From an uncultured Lachnospiraceae bacterium (lineage in GTDB: Bacteria > Bacillota > Clostridia > Lachnospirales > Lachnospiraceae): a DNA stretch of 64,000 nucleotides. The notes beneath the pieces were generated by a model that was not told the origin of the DNA, made no database searches, and saw nothing but the letters and a program-made list of their open reading frames with translations. Positions 18,963 through 28,142 of this stretch are shown here, one piece after another. How positions within the stretch are numbered: the stretch's first letter is position 1; each line of letters begins with the position of its first letter. The translations under genes and the position numbers were made by a program. Where the stretch lies: contig CANRZW010000010.1 in NCBI GenBank assembly GCA_947644545.1, forward strand, positions 38,570 to 102,569, in the 5' to 3' direction.

Positions 18963-19691
18963 TTACTCCAATCCTATGGAAGGCTGACGCCACTTCGTCA
19001 GTGCAACCCGGTAAGCATCGTTCATGATCCTGCTCCCATTCTGCATACACAACTGGTAATGCCCCGGCAGGATGATATCACATTGGAATCGGGAAAATCG
19101 TTTGATTGATTCAAAGAACTTTTCCCTGTTATAATCTACACCCCCTTCCCACCCCAGCAAGGCTTCCTTACAATCCCGGTCAACATTCAATACGTCTCCC
19201 GTAAAGAAAATCACCTTCTCTTCCATAACGAGCCGGTAAAAAACAGATCCGTCCGTATGACCTGGCGCCTCGATCACTTCAAAGCTCAACCCGCCAACTT
19301 CTATCTTGTCACCATCCTTCACCTTCCGGTCAATCTTACATGGTACATACGGTCTTTTTATCGGAAACGGGGCAAAATCGCAGATCTCCGTCAGCGCACC
19401 ATTCTCGATCGCCCAGGCATCCTGTGCGCCTGCAACGATCTTAGCGCCCATTTCCCTGAATCTGTATGCATTTCCGATATGATTTAAATGCTTGTGGCTC
19501 AACAGGACATACGACACCGGATAGCGATCCAATCCCCAGAAAGCCATATTCTCCAGGATCAGTTCATATTCCTCTTCTGTTTCAGCCGAATCAATCAATA
19601 CCAGTTCCTCCCCTGCCTTTATCACGAAAATATTGGCTATATTGGCATAAGCACCGCCAAGAACCTGATAGATATTCTTCATAACCTGCAT
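18963..19691 (-). CDS. MBL-fold metallo-hydrolase with altered metal motif (H-x-H-x-N-H)
   Basis: 242 residues with the metallo-beta-lactamase fold: NIFVIKAGEELVLIDSA, then the metal motif LSHKHLNHIGN (His66, His68, Asn70, His71), PGHTDGSVFY (third His region), FFTGDVL (bridging Asp) and ILPGHYQLCM. In the canonical HxHxDH motif the Asp binds the second metal; here it is Asn. It is a paralogue of the gene just upstream, with the motif at identical residue numbers. It is the last gene of the ABC importer operon (67-base gap). A role in processing the imported compound, for example lactone or ester hydrolysis, is plausible but unproven. Confidence 0.82.
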   Translation of the reverse strand: MQVMKNIYQVLGGAYANIANIFVIKAGEELVLIDSAETEEEYELILENMAFWGLDRYPVSYVLLSHKHLNHIGNAYRFREMGAKIVAGAQDAWAIENGALTEICDFAPFPIKRPYVPCKIDRKVKDGDKIEVGGLSFEVIEAPGHTDGSVFYRLVMEEKVIFFTGDVLNVDRDCKEALLGWEGGVDYNREKFFESIKRFSRFQCDIILPGHYQLCMQNGSRIMNDAYRVALTKWRQPSIGLE

Positions 19692-19758
19692 ACTTGCACC
19701 CCCAATGCTTCTCCCTATTTTTATCCAGCCACCTGCACACCTTGCTGCCTTCTACGAA

Positions 19759-20502
19759 TCAACGGGACATGGAATCCGCAAACACTGGCGTGTGCGGCTG
19801 AGTTGCAAGCAGAAGCCGCGCCCTTAGAAACGCACCATTGAAAAGCCTTCCGCCGTCCTTCATACACACTTCTCCATGGCCGGGAAGTACAACATCCGCC
19901 TCCAGCTGAGCCAACCGTCTCAGACTCTCCATATATTCCGCCTCGTTATAATCCACGCCGCCGGTCCAGCCTACCATGCTTTCCTGACATAGTTTATCTG
20001 CCAAAACGGTATCCCCGGTAAACATTACGATCTTATTATCCATTCTCGTCCTGTAGAGTACCGAACCGTCTGAATGCCCCGGCACATGGATCACCTCAAA
20101 GGAATATTCCCCTGCCCGAATTTGCTCTCCATCCTGTACGGCAGTACAATCCTTTACGGCACGATAGGGTTTTGCTCCCGGAAATCCGTACGCTGCCACC
20201 CGGTCATCTCCTGTCAGCACCGCCTCCTTCTCCGCCGCATGAACACAAATCTCTGCCCCTTCTTCCTCCAGCCGATAACAATTACCGGAATGCTCATAAT
20301 GTGCATGTGTCAACAACACTTTCGTTATCTTGTACCGATCCAGTCCCCAGTACCCCAAAACTTTCTTGATAACATGAAAAGCCTGTTCATCCAGTCCACT
20401 GTCGATCAGAACAATACCTTCCTGTGTCTGTACGGCATATACGTTCTCATGTACGCCATACATACATCCTGCAAGCTGATATAAATTCCGCAGCAGCCTC
20501 AT
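19759..20502 (-). CDS. MBL-fold metallo-hydrolase with altered metal motif (H-x-H-x-E-H)
   Basis: 247 residues, similar along its whole length to the next gene downstream. The metal motif is LTHAHYEHSGN: His66, His68, Glu70, His71, so Glu replaces the usual Asp. PGHSDGSVLY, MFTGDTVLADK and VVLPGHGEVCM complete the fold. The start lies 20 bases after the stop of the permease gene 20523-21350, with GTGGAG upstream, so co-transcription with the sugar ABC importer is likely. A tandem pair with two different substitutions at the same metal ligand suggests divergence rather than decay. The substrate is unknown. Confidence 0.82.
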   Translation of the reverse strand: MRLLRNLYQLAGCMYGVHENVYAVQTQEGIVLIDSGLDEQAFHVIKKVLGYWGLDRYKITKVLLTHAHYEHSGNCYRLEEEGAEICVHAAEKEAVLTGDDRVAAYGFPGAKPYRAVKDCTAVQDGEQIRAGEYSFEVIHVPGHSDGSVLYRTRMDNKIVMFTGDTVLADKLCQESMVGWTGGVDYNEAEYMESLRRLAQLEADVVLPGHGEVCMKDGGRLFNGAFLRARLLLATQPHTPVFADSMSR

Positions 20503-20522
20503 ATAGTTTTCTCCACCTCCTG

Positions 20523-21350
20523 TTATCCCTTGACGGCTCCGGCCGTCATACCCCCGATCACCTGTTCCTGAAATGCCACAAAAAACACCATCATGGGAAC
20601 GATTGCAATCATAAGCCCTGCGCAGAGTGTCGCGTAATCTGTACTGTAACGCCCTCTCAGTGCAAAAATCCCCTGCGTGATCGTCTTTATCTTCTCATTT
20701 GCCAGCATGATATAAGCAAACAGATACTCATTCCAGCAGTTCAGAAGCGCCAGCGTGCCAATGGTTGCCAGTCCCGGTCTTGCCATGGGCAGAGCAATCT
20801 TATAAAACATCTTGAAATATCCACATCCATCTATATAAGCCGCTTCATCCAGTTCCATCGGAATGCTCTTCATAAAGCTGGTCAGGATAAAGACCGCCAG
20901 AGAAAGATTGGCCGCAGTGATCAAAATAACAAATCCCTGTCTCGTATTATAAATCGCAAGCTCCTTCATAATAATAAAAGTCGGAATCAGGACCGCATGC
21001 ATGGGAATCATGATCCCCAATGTGAAATATCCATACAGAATCTTTGACTGCCAGACCCTCGTCAGCACAAAAGCCGCCATGGAAGCAAGCAGCAGGATCA
21101 ATATTACACCCGAAGCCGAGTACAGCACGCTGTTTAAAAAATTCACACCAATCTTTACGTCTCTCCACGCCTTAAGGTAGCTGGAGAAATCGAAAGAATG
21201 CGGAAGCGCCAGCGGATCTGCCAATATCGCGATATTTTCTTTAAAAGAACTCATCAATACCCAAAAGAACGGATAGAAATCAACCAGCGCCAAAAACCCC
21301 AGCGCCCCATATTTAATCAACCTTCCTGCATTCCCTCTTCTTCTCTTCAT
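20523..21350 (-). CDS. Sugar-type ABC transporter permease (MalG/UgpE type)
   Basis: About 275 residues with six membrane segments. The cytoplasmic EAA loop reads IPMELDEAAYIDGCGYFKMF and carries the EAA-x(3)-G contact for the ATPase. The C-terminus ends VIGGMTAGAVKG, which is typical of this permease half. I start at ATG 21350 (MKRRRGNAGR), where GGGGG lies 5 bases upstream. It partners the permease at 21391. No ATPase gene is in the operon; a shared MsmK-type ATPase elsewhere is the usual arrangement in these bacteria. Confidence 0.92.
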   Translation of the reverse strand: MKRRRGNAGRLIKYGALGFLALVDFYPFFWVLMSSFKENIAILADPLALPHSFDFSSYLKAWRDVKIGVNFLNSVLYSASGVILILLLASMAAFVLTRVWQSKILYGYFTLGIMIPMHAVLIPTFIIMKELAIYNTRQGFVILITAANLSLAVFILTSFMKSIPMELDEAAYIDGCGYFKMFYKIALPMARPGLATIGTLALLNCWNEYLFAYIMLANEKIKTITQGIFALRGRYSTDYATLCAGLMIAIVPMMVFFVAFQEQVIGGMTAGAVKG

Positions 21351-21390
21351 CCTTTCCCCCATTCTTCCACAGCCTGTTGCTATTTCTGAT

Positions 21391-22254
21391 TCAACCACTT
21401 CGATTCAACCGCTTCATCAGGATCGTCAACGCTATGGAATAGATCATGATCGTTACCGTAATAGAACTTCCCAATCCGAATTTATTCTGGACAAACGCCG
21501 TCTTATACATAAATACCGCCAGGAAAGAGGATGCATTGCCCGGTCCTCCCTGCGTCAGCGCCCAGGAATAGTCGAAGGACTTCAAGGAGCCTGTAACCAC
21601 CAGAATGATCGCAACTACAATCGCGTCCCAGCTCATCGGCACCACAATACGCGCAAAGATCTGAAAAGAATTAGCCCCATCGATATCGGCGCTTTCCAAC
21701 ATCTCGTGATTGATCGACTGCATCGACGCAAATATAATCACCAGCGAATACCCGATATACTGCCAGATCTGCGGAAAAATAACGGAATTTACCACTACCT
21801 TTACATCCGAAAGCCAATTTCTTTTCAGAAAAGGCAAATGCAGCATATCCAGGATCCTGTTGATCGGACCGGCATCCCCATTATAAAAAACGGAAAACAT
21901 GATACCAATCGCAATGGGCGCAACCACCACCGGAATGAAATAAAAAGTCCTGAAAACCTTATATCCCTTAGTCCGACGCAGCAGCAGAAACGATAAAACC
22001 GTTGCAATCGGTATCTGGACAAAAACAGAGGCGCCGACCAGTCTCAATGTATTGAACAGAACTCTCCAGTAATCCTTCTGTGAAAAGACCGTTATATAAT
22101 TTTGAATACCGTTCATCCTAGGACTGCCGATTCCGTCCCATGCCGTAAAGCTGTAATACGTGGAACAAAACACCGGCGCGATAATAAAAACCGTATATAA
22201 GATAAGCGCCGGCATGATGAATGCTATGGCAAACCAATACTTTCTTTTTTTCAT
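21391..22254 (-). CDS. Sugar-type ABC transporter permease (MalF/UgpA type)
   Basis: About 287 residues with six predicted membrane helices, the first being YWFAIAFIMPALILYTVFII. The EAA loop is INHEMLESADIDGANSFQIF, and WALTQGGPGNASSFLAVFMY is the usual signature near the C-terminus. Translation most likely starts at ATG 22254 (MKKRKYWFA), with GGGGGT upstream. That ribosome binding site is the end of a copy of the repeat element (CGCTTCGGCATGGGGG) found before other genes in this window. It follows the binding-protein gene by about 65 bases. Confidence 0.92.
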   Translation of the reverse strand: MKKRKYWFAIAFIMPALILYTVFIIAPVFCSTYYSFTAWDGIGSPRMNGIQNYITVFSQKDYWRVLFNTLRLVGASVFVQIPIATVLSFLLLRRTKGYKVFRTFYFIPVVVAPIAIGIMFSVFYNGDAGPINRILDMLHLPFLKRNWLSDVKVVVNSVIFPQIWQYIGYSLVIIFASMQSINHEMLESADIDGANSFQIFARIVVPMSWDAIVVAIILVVTGSLKSFDYSWALTQGGPGNASSFLAVFMYKTAFVQNKFGLGSSITVTIMIYSIALTILMKRLNRSG

Positions 22255-22319
22255 ATTTACCCCCATGCCGAAGCGTCACAAATTCCAACGGAACTTGTTT
22301 AAGTTTGTGGAACTAAATT

Positions 22320-23687
22320 CTATTCCACATTGTCAAACGCAGCCTGCACCTTCTGTACGAAATCCACACCGTCAACAGCTCCCGCAAACATTTCGTCCAA
22401 GCCGTCAGAATACGTCGTAGCAGTATCTGTCGTCGGCATTAAGAACCAGAGCGGCTGATAAGTCGGCTTGTCGTTCGTGTACTCAATCGCTTTTGCCATC
22501 CAGGGATCCAGCTCGGAAGCATCAAGCGTAATGTTCTTGGCCGGCATGGTAGCCGTCTTCCCCAATGCGCTGAAAATTTCATCCGAAAGCAGGAAATCCA
22601 CAAAATCAATCACCGCTTCCTTCCTGACAGGATCCTCAAAAGCTTCTGTGGTAATGCATAATCCTTCCGAAATCGCCCCCATATTAAACTCGGCAGGTAC
22701 CGTGGCCGCCTCCGGCATGGTTGGGAAAGGAGCCATCACAGTCGTATTCAATACCTCTTCATTGATAGAGGAGAAAATCCAGGGTGCACACATCATCATT
22801 GCCGCTTTTGACTGTGTATAGAGCAGAGCCGCATTCTCTCCACCGCCGTTTGCGATCGTATCCTCCGGATACATGCCAAGATCCCTCATTTCAACGATAT
22901 ACTCCGCCGCTCTCTTCGTCGCCTCCGATGCAAACTCATGGTCGATCGTCAGATCTCTCGTTTCGTCAATTCCGCCCGCCATCTGATAGAGCACCTGGTT
23001 GTAAAGAATGTGTCCGTAATCACCGCCTTTTGAGCCTACTCCGATTGTCGTTATTCCATGCTCCCGAAATACCTCATTACATTGCTTCAATTGATCATAT
23101 GTGGTCGGAATTTCCAGACCATATTCCTGAAACAACGCCTCATTGTAAATGCAGAACCATTTAAAACTTTCCACCGGAAACATAAACTCCTTACCATCCA
23201 GTGTCGAATTCAGAAATGTGCTGTCATCCCACTGCTCTCTTCGGATCGTCTTGCTTTCCGCACAATAAGTATCTACATCTACCAGCAGTCCGTTCTCCAC
23301 CATCGAACCCAGGTTGGATTCCCCGCCCCAATACATAAATACATCGGGCAGATCACCGGCTGCCAGATCTACCTTGATCTTATCCTGCAGATCCATTCCA
23401 CTTGCTGTTTCCAGAATAATATTCACGGAATCTTTATGGCTTTCCACATAGTCCGTGATCATTTTCTCATAAGCAGCATTTTTGGGATCGGCGGTTCCTG
23501 TCCAATTATAGGCGAACCGGATCGTTGGAATATCCGCATTGCCGCTCTCCTCACGTTCCTGTGCTGCTCTTTCCTCCTGGTCCTCATTGTCTCGCTGCAC
23601 AGACTCCGAGGAAGCGGATGCACATCCGCCAAGCACTGCCACAACCATTGATGCCGCTAACAAGATCCCCATAACCTTTACCTTCAT
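22320..23687 (-). CDS. ABC transporter sugar-binding lipoprotein
   Basis: About 455 residues. A lipoprotein signal peptide ends in the lipobox VLGGCASASS, so the protein is anchored outside the membrane. The body has family 1 solute-binding features: FAYNWTGTADPKNAAYEKMI, DLAAGDLPDVFMYWGGESN and PVESFKWFCIYNEALFQEYG. It would capture an oligosaccharide or related carbohydrate and hand it to the two permeases downstream. The start is ATG 23687 (MKVKVMGIL), 8 bases after GGAGG; upstream in-frame ATGs are too close to that site. The neighbouring two-component pair (23908-26507) probably controls it. Confidence 0.92.
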   Translation of the reverse strand: MKVKVMGILLAASMVVAVLGGCASASSESVQRDNEDQEERAAQEREESGNADIPTIRFAYNWTGTADPKNAAYEKMITDYVESHKDSVNIILETASGMDLQDKIKVDLAAGDLPDVFMYWGGESNLGSMVENGLLVDVDTYCAESKTIRREQWDDSTFLNSTLDGKEFMFPVESFKWFCIYNEALFQEYGLEIPTTYDQLKQCNEVFREHGITTIGVGSKGGDYGHILYNQVLYQMAGGIDETRDLTIDHEFASEATKRAAEYIVEMRDLGMYPEDTIANGGGENAALLYTQSKAAMMMCAPWIFSSINEEVLNTTVMAPFPTMPEAATVPAEFNMGAISEGLCITTEAFEDPVRKEAVIDFVDFLLSDEIFSALGKTATMPAKNITLDASELDPWMAKAIEYTNDKPTYQPLWFLMPTTDTATTYSDGLDEMFAGAVDGVDFVQKVQAAFDNVE

Positions 23688-23747
23688 ATTCATGCCCTCC
23701 TTCATTACTATAGTCCCTGTAATTACTCAGTTTCCTTCTGTACTTTT

Positions 23748-23776
23748 ATAGTAAATGCCTGATAACAGCCTGTAAA
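23748..23776 (-). promoter_or_regulatory. Probable promoter of the ABC importer operon
   Basis: On the minus strand TTTACA (23771-23776) and TACTAT (23748-23753) are 17 bases apart, about 60 bases before the binding-protein start. It lies after the terminator of the regulator operon, so the importer has its own promoter. Confidence 0.5.
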
Positions 23777-23865
23777 TTGAACTATTCTCAGAAACCTTAA
23801 CCTATTTATATATTTTGCCTGTTTTGATTAAAATCAACCATACCAGGACTCTTTCTGTACCCGAC

Positions 23866-23907
23866 AAAAAAGCCCTGCGGACCATACATAGTCCTCAGAG
23901 CCTTTTG
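23866..23907 (-). terminator. Intrinsic terminator after the response regulator
   Basis: On the minus strand the arms GGCTCTGAGGAC and GTCCGCAGGGC pair around a short loop and are followed by TTTTTT. It directly follows the regulator stop codon at 23908. Confidence 0.7.
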
Positions 23908-24708
23908 CTACTGCACCGGTTTTCCTTCCCGATATTCCGACGGCGTCACCCCGACATATTTTTTGAAAATACGATTAAAATAAGCAATGCTGTTATAGCC
24001 CGACATATCCGCCACTTCATTTATTTTCAGGAAAGGCTGCCGTAAAAGTATCTTCGCATTTTCCAGCCGCAGGCTGTTCAAGTAATCATTAAACCCGCAG
24101 CCGGTCTCTTTCTTAAACAACTGCGAAAAATATGCCGGGTTCACAAAAACCTTTCCCGCAATCATTTCCAGGCTGATATCCTCGTTATAATGATTCCGGA
24201 TATAGTCAATGGCCAGTCTTACCGACTCTTTCCCACTTACAACGGGATCTGCTTCAACCTCACTGCCCCCTGAAAGTTTCGCGATCTCCGTCTTCAGCTT
24301 GGAAACATACTTTGACGACTTTTCCCGTGCAAGAATCGCGTCTCTGGCTCTTTCCAGGATTCTGCGCATTTCGGCTTCCTCCAGTGGTTTCAGCAGATAG
24401 TCAAAAGCCTCCATCCGGATCGCTTCCCTGGCATACTGAAATTCATCATAACCGCTGATGAAAATCACGATCGTATCCTTATTCTTCTTGTTCTTTCTTA
24501 TACGGTCAATCATCTGCAGGCCGTTAACACCAGGCATACAGATATCTGTGATAACGATTTCCGGATGCAGTCTTTCTATCATCTTCAACCCTTCCTCACC
24601 GTCATATGCCTCTCCCACAGGCTTCATACCAAGTTCATCCCAGGGGATCAGCCGCTTTACCAGAGAACAAATCGGTTTTTCGTCATCCAGAATTAAAACC
24701 TTGATCAT
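23908..24708 (-). CDS. Response regulator, AraC-type output (YesN-like)
   Basis: 266 residues. A receiver domain fills residues 1-125: [20 protein letters not shown], phospho-acceptor Asp in [17 protein letters not shown], and [13 protein letters not shown] with the conserved Lys. The C-terminal AraC-type domain reads [39 protein letters not shown] and then [20 protein letters not shown], covering both HTH units. It lacks the long middle domain of many YesN proteins. The kinase gene is 77 bases upstream. The pair very probably senses a carbohydrate and activates the ABC importer operon that follows. Confidence 0.93.
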   Translation of the reverse strand: MIKVLILDDEKPICSLVKRLIPWDELGMKPVGEAYDGEEGLKMIERLHPEIVITDICMPGVNGLQMIDRIRKNKKNKDTIVIFISGYDEFQYAREAIRMEAFDYLLKPLEEAEMRRILERARDAILAREKSSKYVSKLKTEIAKLSGGSEVEADPVVSGKESVRLAIDYIRNHYNEDISLEMIAGKVFVNPAYFSQLFKKETGCGFNDYLNSLRLENAKILLRQPFLKINEVADMSGYNSIAYFNRIFKKYVGVTPSEYREGKPVQ

Positions 24709-24785
24709 ACTTGCACCCTCATTTCTTCCTCACTTCAATCTTTCCCACATGCCGCCTGCAGCGCTACCAACAGGCACCGATAACT

Positions 24786-26507
24786 TCACCCTTCTGTTCT
24801 GTACGGCAGCCGAACAGTCACCTGCGTCCCTTCTCCCTGACGGCTTTCCACCCGAATCCCGTAAGGCTCCCCGTAATACAGTTTCAGGCGCATATCTACA
24901 TTGCTCAGGCCGATACCATGGGACGTTTCCCGTTTGTCTGCCAGATCGGCATTAATTTTGTCAAGCTGTTCCGGAGCCATTCCAATTCCGTTATCGATAA
25001 TGCGGAATACGATCTCGCCCTCTTTGAGAGCGCCAATGACCGTCACAACACCACTGCCCTTTTTTGGCTCCACGCCATGACTGACCGCATTCTCAATAAT
25101 CGGCTGCAAGATGAACTTTATCATGCGGCAGTCCATGACCGTCTCGTCAATATAATACAGGATCGACAGCCGGTCTCCATACCGGAAATTCTGAATCTGC
25201 GCATAGCTTTTGATATGATCGATCTCCTCCCGGACCGTTACGATATTCTCTTTGCTGATGCTGTACCGAAAAGTCTTCGCCAGCGCCTTCGTCATCTCGC
25301 CAATGCTTATCACACCATACTCCAGTGCAATGCTCCTGATATCTTCCAGTGTATTATAGAGAAAATGTGGATTGATCTGCGCCTGCAGCGCCCGCAGCTG
25401 CGTGAATGCCCGCTCCTTTTCCTTTTCAACCGTAATGCGGTTAAGCCTTTCAATCTGTATCATCATCTCGTCAAAATTTTCTGACAATACCATAATATCC
25501 CTGTTTTTCGTATTGATCGGCAGACTGCTTTTGGAATCCTGTCCAATCTGCTGCATTTTCCTGATCAGATCATTGATCGGCCTGGTGATATTCTTAGATA
25601 CCAGCCATGAAAAAATAAATGCAAAAAACAACGTCAGTATAAGGATCAAAAACAACATTCGGTTCTGTGCAGAGGCATCAATCGTAACAGCATCCAGATG
25701 GATATAGGCACAGATGCGCCACCCGGGCCCGTTGATAACATAATCCAGTTTCTCCTTCTGGTCCTTGTCATATTCCTCCAGATAGCTGATCTGTTCCCCG
25801 CTCAGTTCTCTGCCCACTGCCGCTTCCCACGAAAGGTCGCTTTCACTCAGATAATAGATCAGCTTACCGGCTTCGTTAATGATAAATATCTCCACTTTCT
25901 CCGGATCGTATTTCTCCTGAAATATCGCTTCCAAATCCCCGTACTGGAGATCGATCCCAATCATCCTGAGAGCATTGTAACGGTTATAATTCCGAATATT
26001 GGTCAGAAAGGGAATCACTCTCACACTGTCTGTATGATTATAATAGTCTGCCTCAAACGGCACGCCGTTTTCTTCTTTATCGATACTTTCCAGCAGCTGC
26101 TCCACCCTAAGGGAATTCAAATTACTGAAAACACTGTTGTCTGTACCGATATAATACGTGCCGGCATGATAGGTGACTGAAAAGACGATGCTCTGCATTA
26201 CACGCTGCAGACTCTTGACTACATTCAGCCTTTCCACCGGTGTCTTCTCGTTGTAATTTGTGTACATGTCAGAGGAAACTGATAAGGCGATCAACTGCCG
26301 CGTCGTCACATTGATCTGATCGACCAGTGTCTGCACATCATCTGCCGACTGCTGAATGATCTCTTTCTGATAGGACAGAATCTGCTGCTTTGTTGACCTG
26401 TCTATCTGCTGATAATAGAGCAGATTGATAAAAATGGTTGGCACAAGAACCGATATCAGCATGGAGCAAATCAGCTGCCCTCTGGTCGTAGCAAATATTT
26501 TCTGCAT
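24786..26507 (-). CDS. Sensor histidine kinase, YesM type
   Basis: About 573 residues. An N-terminal membrane helix (LICSMLISVLVPTIFINLLY), an extracytoplasmic sensor of about 250 residues and a second helix (MLFLILILTLFFAFIFSWLV) lead into a HAMP domain (NITRPINDLIRKM). The His_kinase domain has the LQAQINPHFLYNTLEDIRS signature, His being the phosphorylation site, and the ATPase domain has QPIIENAVSHGVE and IDNGIGM. I start at ATG 26507 (MQKIFATT); the longer frame opens with a TTG whose codons overlap the likely ribosome binding site AAAGGA. Confidence 0.93.
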   Translation of the reverse strand: MQKIFATTRGQLICSMLISVLVPTIFINLLYYQQIDRSTKQQILSYQKEIIQQSADDVQTLVDQINVTTRQLIALSVSSDMYTNYNEKTPVERLNVVKSLQRVMQSIVFSVTYHAGTYYIGTDNSVFSNLNSLRVEQLLESIDKEENGVPFEADYYNHTDSVRVIPFLTNIRNYNRYNALRMIGIDLQYGDLEAIFQEKYDPEKVEIFIINEAGKLIYYLSESDLSWEAAVGRELSGEQISYLEEYDKDQKEKLDYVINGPGWRICAYIHLDAVTIDASAQNRMLFLILILTLFFAFIFSWLVSKNITRPINDLIRKMQQIGQDSKSSLPINTKNRDIMVLSENFDEMMIQIERLNRITVEKEKERAFTQLRALQAQINPHFLYNTLEDIRSIALEYGVISIGEMTKALAKTFRYSISKENIVTVREEIDHIKSYAQIQNFRYGDRLSILYYIDETVMDCRMIKFILQPIIENAVSHGVEPKKGSGVVTVIGALKEGEIVFRIIDNGIGMAPEQLDKINADLADKRETSHGIGLSNVDMRLKLYYGEPYGIRVESRQGEGTQVTVRLPYRTEG

Positions 26508-26758
26508 ATATGACAGGTCCTTTCTCAAAAACTTGGCTTCTTAAATAGGTTTCGCCATGTTGATCCCTTTTGAACCATTATGCTATCAAAGATGCGCTTT
26601 GTCGTCAATCATTATAGAAACAGATGCGGCGGCAAACAATAAAATTATCGAATCTTTTTCTTGCCATCCCGTTCCTTCTATGCTATTTTATAAGTGGTGA
26701 TTTCCAGTTTGTTATACCGTTTACTATAGATACAGATAAGATACGAAAGGTCGAATAT

Positions 26759-26893
26759 ATGATCTGGAAAATGATAAATCTTCAACTTCAAAAAGGAAGC
26801 ATTTTTCCGCATTACGGGGATAGTGCGCCTTTTTTCAGGAAGATTTACCATAAAGCAGATAAATCTAATAGAACTGGTACATTATCTCCTTAA
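26759..26893 (+). CDS. Candidate leader peptide of the MFS exporter
   Basis: A 44-codon frame (MIWKMINLQLQKGSIFPHYG at its start) begins at ATG 26759 with GAAAGG 8 bases upstream. Its stop codon TAA (26891-26893) lies inside the left arm of the hairpin that covers the exporter's ribosome binding site. A terminator-like hairpin with T6 lies within the frame (26808-26835). The arrangement is what a ribosome-controlled attenuator would look like. Whether it is translated is unknown. Confidence 0.45.
   Translation: MIWKMINLQLQKGSIFPHYGDSAPFFRKIYHKADKSNRTGTLSP
26808..26835 (+). terminator. Terminator-like hairpin in the exporter leader
   Basis: CGCATT (26808-26813) can pair with AGTGCG (26822-26827), one G-T pair included, followed by CC and TTTTTT (26830-26835). 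Confidence 0.45.
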
Positions 26894-26923
26894 CGATACA
26901 ATCAAAAGTTAAGGAGATTTTTT
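26884..26923 (+). promoter_or_regulatory. Hairpin with T run overlapping the exporter ribosome binding site
   Basis: Perfect 11-base arms ATCTCCTTAAC (26884-26894) and GTTAAGGAGAT (26908-26918) are followed by a T run to 26923, and the ATG comes next. The right arm contains AAGGAG, the ribosome binding site. Folding would therefore both end transcription and hide the ribosome binding site. Confidence 0.7.
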
Positions 26924-28069
26924 ATGATGAATATCAAAAAGCAAATAACAAGATTATACTTATCCTCCATCCTCGGAAATCTGTCTCTGACAGGCGCCTG
27001 GATAGCAATCCTGGCGGCGCGGGGCTACAGTCTGGTGGAGATCGGCTTCGCCGAAACCGTTTTTCATATCACAAGCCTGATCCTGGAAATTCCGTCAGGC
27101 GTTCTTGCCGATGTCTTCGGACGGAAAAATATGCTCATCGTGAGCAGCGTCATGACCATGATCGGCAATGTGATCATGATAGTCTCCGGCAATTTATGGA
27201 TGATATGCGCATCGATGATCTTCCAGGCGGCAGGCTATAATTTCGCTTCCGGCTCCGGTGACGCCCTCGCATATGATTCCCTGAAAACAAAAGATCAGGA
27301 AGCTTATTATGAAAGGTACGTTTCCAACCAGTTGAGCATCTGCCGGTTCTGTGGCGGGCTGTCTACCTTGTGCGCCGGTTTTGCGCTGCTGATCGGACAT
27401 CAGGCCGCCTACGGCATAGACATCGTGATCGGCCTGGTACAGATCGGGATACTTTCCACTTTACAGGAAGCAAGTATCTCACGGGACACGGAGCACAAAC
27501 CCTCATTCTTGGCCGAATCCCTTACACAGGGCCACAAGCTGCGCATCGTCTTCCAAACCATAAGAAAAGAGCTGACCGACTGTTTTATCGCCAGTCTTTC
27601 CTTTCTGAAAACGGCAAAGAAGACCGTTCTCTTCATGTTCTGCAATTCACTGGTGGGAGCCGTTGACATTCTGCTGCTGTTCTTTCTGCAGGCAAAGCTG
27701 CCGGCAGCCGGACTGTCACATTCCATGCTTGGTTTCGCCCTGTTCTTCATGGAAATGGGCGGCATTCTCGGCGCCAGGCTCATCCTGAAATGCAGGAAAC
27801 TGCGCTATCGAAGCGTGTTCCTGCTGGCCGCATTGCTTGTGGCCGGCGGCGTGCTGATCGAGCATTCCGGAGTCTACTGGCTTATGACGGCAGGCGGCTT
27901 TGTCTCCGCCCTCAGCGACGATGCGCTGCAGGTACGAACGAATACGATCCTGCAGGATATGTTCCCCTCAAAGCAGCGTGCGACATTGATCTCTATGGAA
28001 TCTTTTACCTTTTCCATGATCATGATCGTACTGTCACCGCTGGCCGGGATACTCTTCTCACACTGGTAA
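26924..28069 (+). CDS. MFS transporter, probable drug efflux type
   Basis: 381 residues with about 11-12 membrane helices. Motif A between helices 2 and 3 is clear: GVLADVFGRKNMLIVSS. ALAYDSLKTKDQEAYYERYV in the loop after helix 4 is typical of a Firmicute MFS subgroup that includes many uncharacterised 'antibiotic efflux-like' proteins. The ribosome binding site AAGGAG lies 6 bases before ATG 26924 (an ATG at 26927 is also possible) and is sequestered in a hairpin, so expression is likely inducible. The substrate is unknown. A bidirectional-looking terminator follows. Confidence 0.88.
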   Translation: MMNIKKQITRLYLSSILGNLSLTGAWIAILAARGYSLVEIGFAETVFHITSLILEIPSGVLADVFGRKNMLIVSSVMTMIGNVIMIVSGNLWMICASMIFQAAGYNFASGSGDALAYDSLKTKDQEAYYERYVSNQLSICRFCGGLSTLCAGFALLIGHQAAYGIDIVIGLVQIGILSTLQEASISRDTEHKPSFLAESLTQGHKLRIVFQTIRKELTDCFIASLSFLKTAKKTVLFMFCNSLVGAVDILLLFFLQAKLPAAGLSHSMLGFALFFMEMGGILGARLILKCRKLRYRSVFLLAALLVAGGVLIEHSGVYWLMTAGGFVSALSDDALQVRTNTILQDMFPSKQRATLISMESFTFSMIMIVLSPLAGILFSHW

Positions 28070-28115
28070 TCGCATCAAGGGAATCATTTCCCATGCGTTT
28101 TATTCTTTCCTTACA

Positions 28116-28142
28116 GCAGGCCGTATTCCTCATACGGCCTGC
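28116..28142. terminator. Terminator between convergent genes
   Basis: GCAGGCCGTA and TACGGCCTGC pair perfectly around a seven-base loop, followed on the plus strand by TTCTTTCT. It lies between the MFS gene and the convergent AI-2E family gene; the stop codon of the latter lies within the hairpin. Confidence 0.75.
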
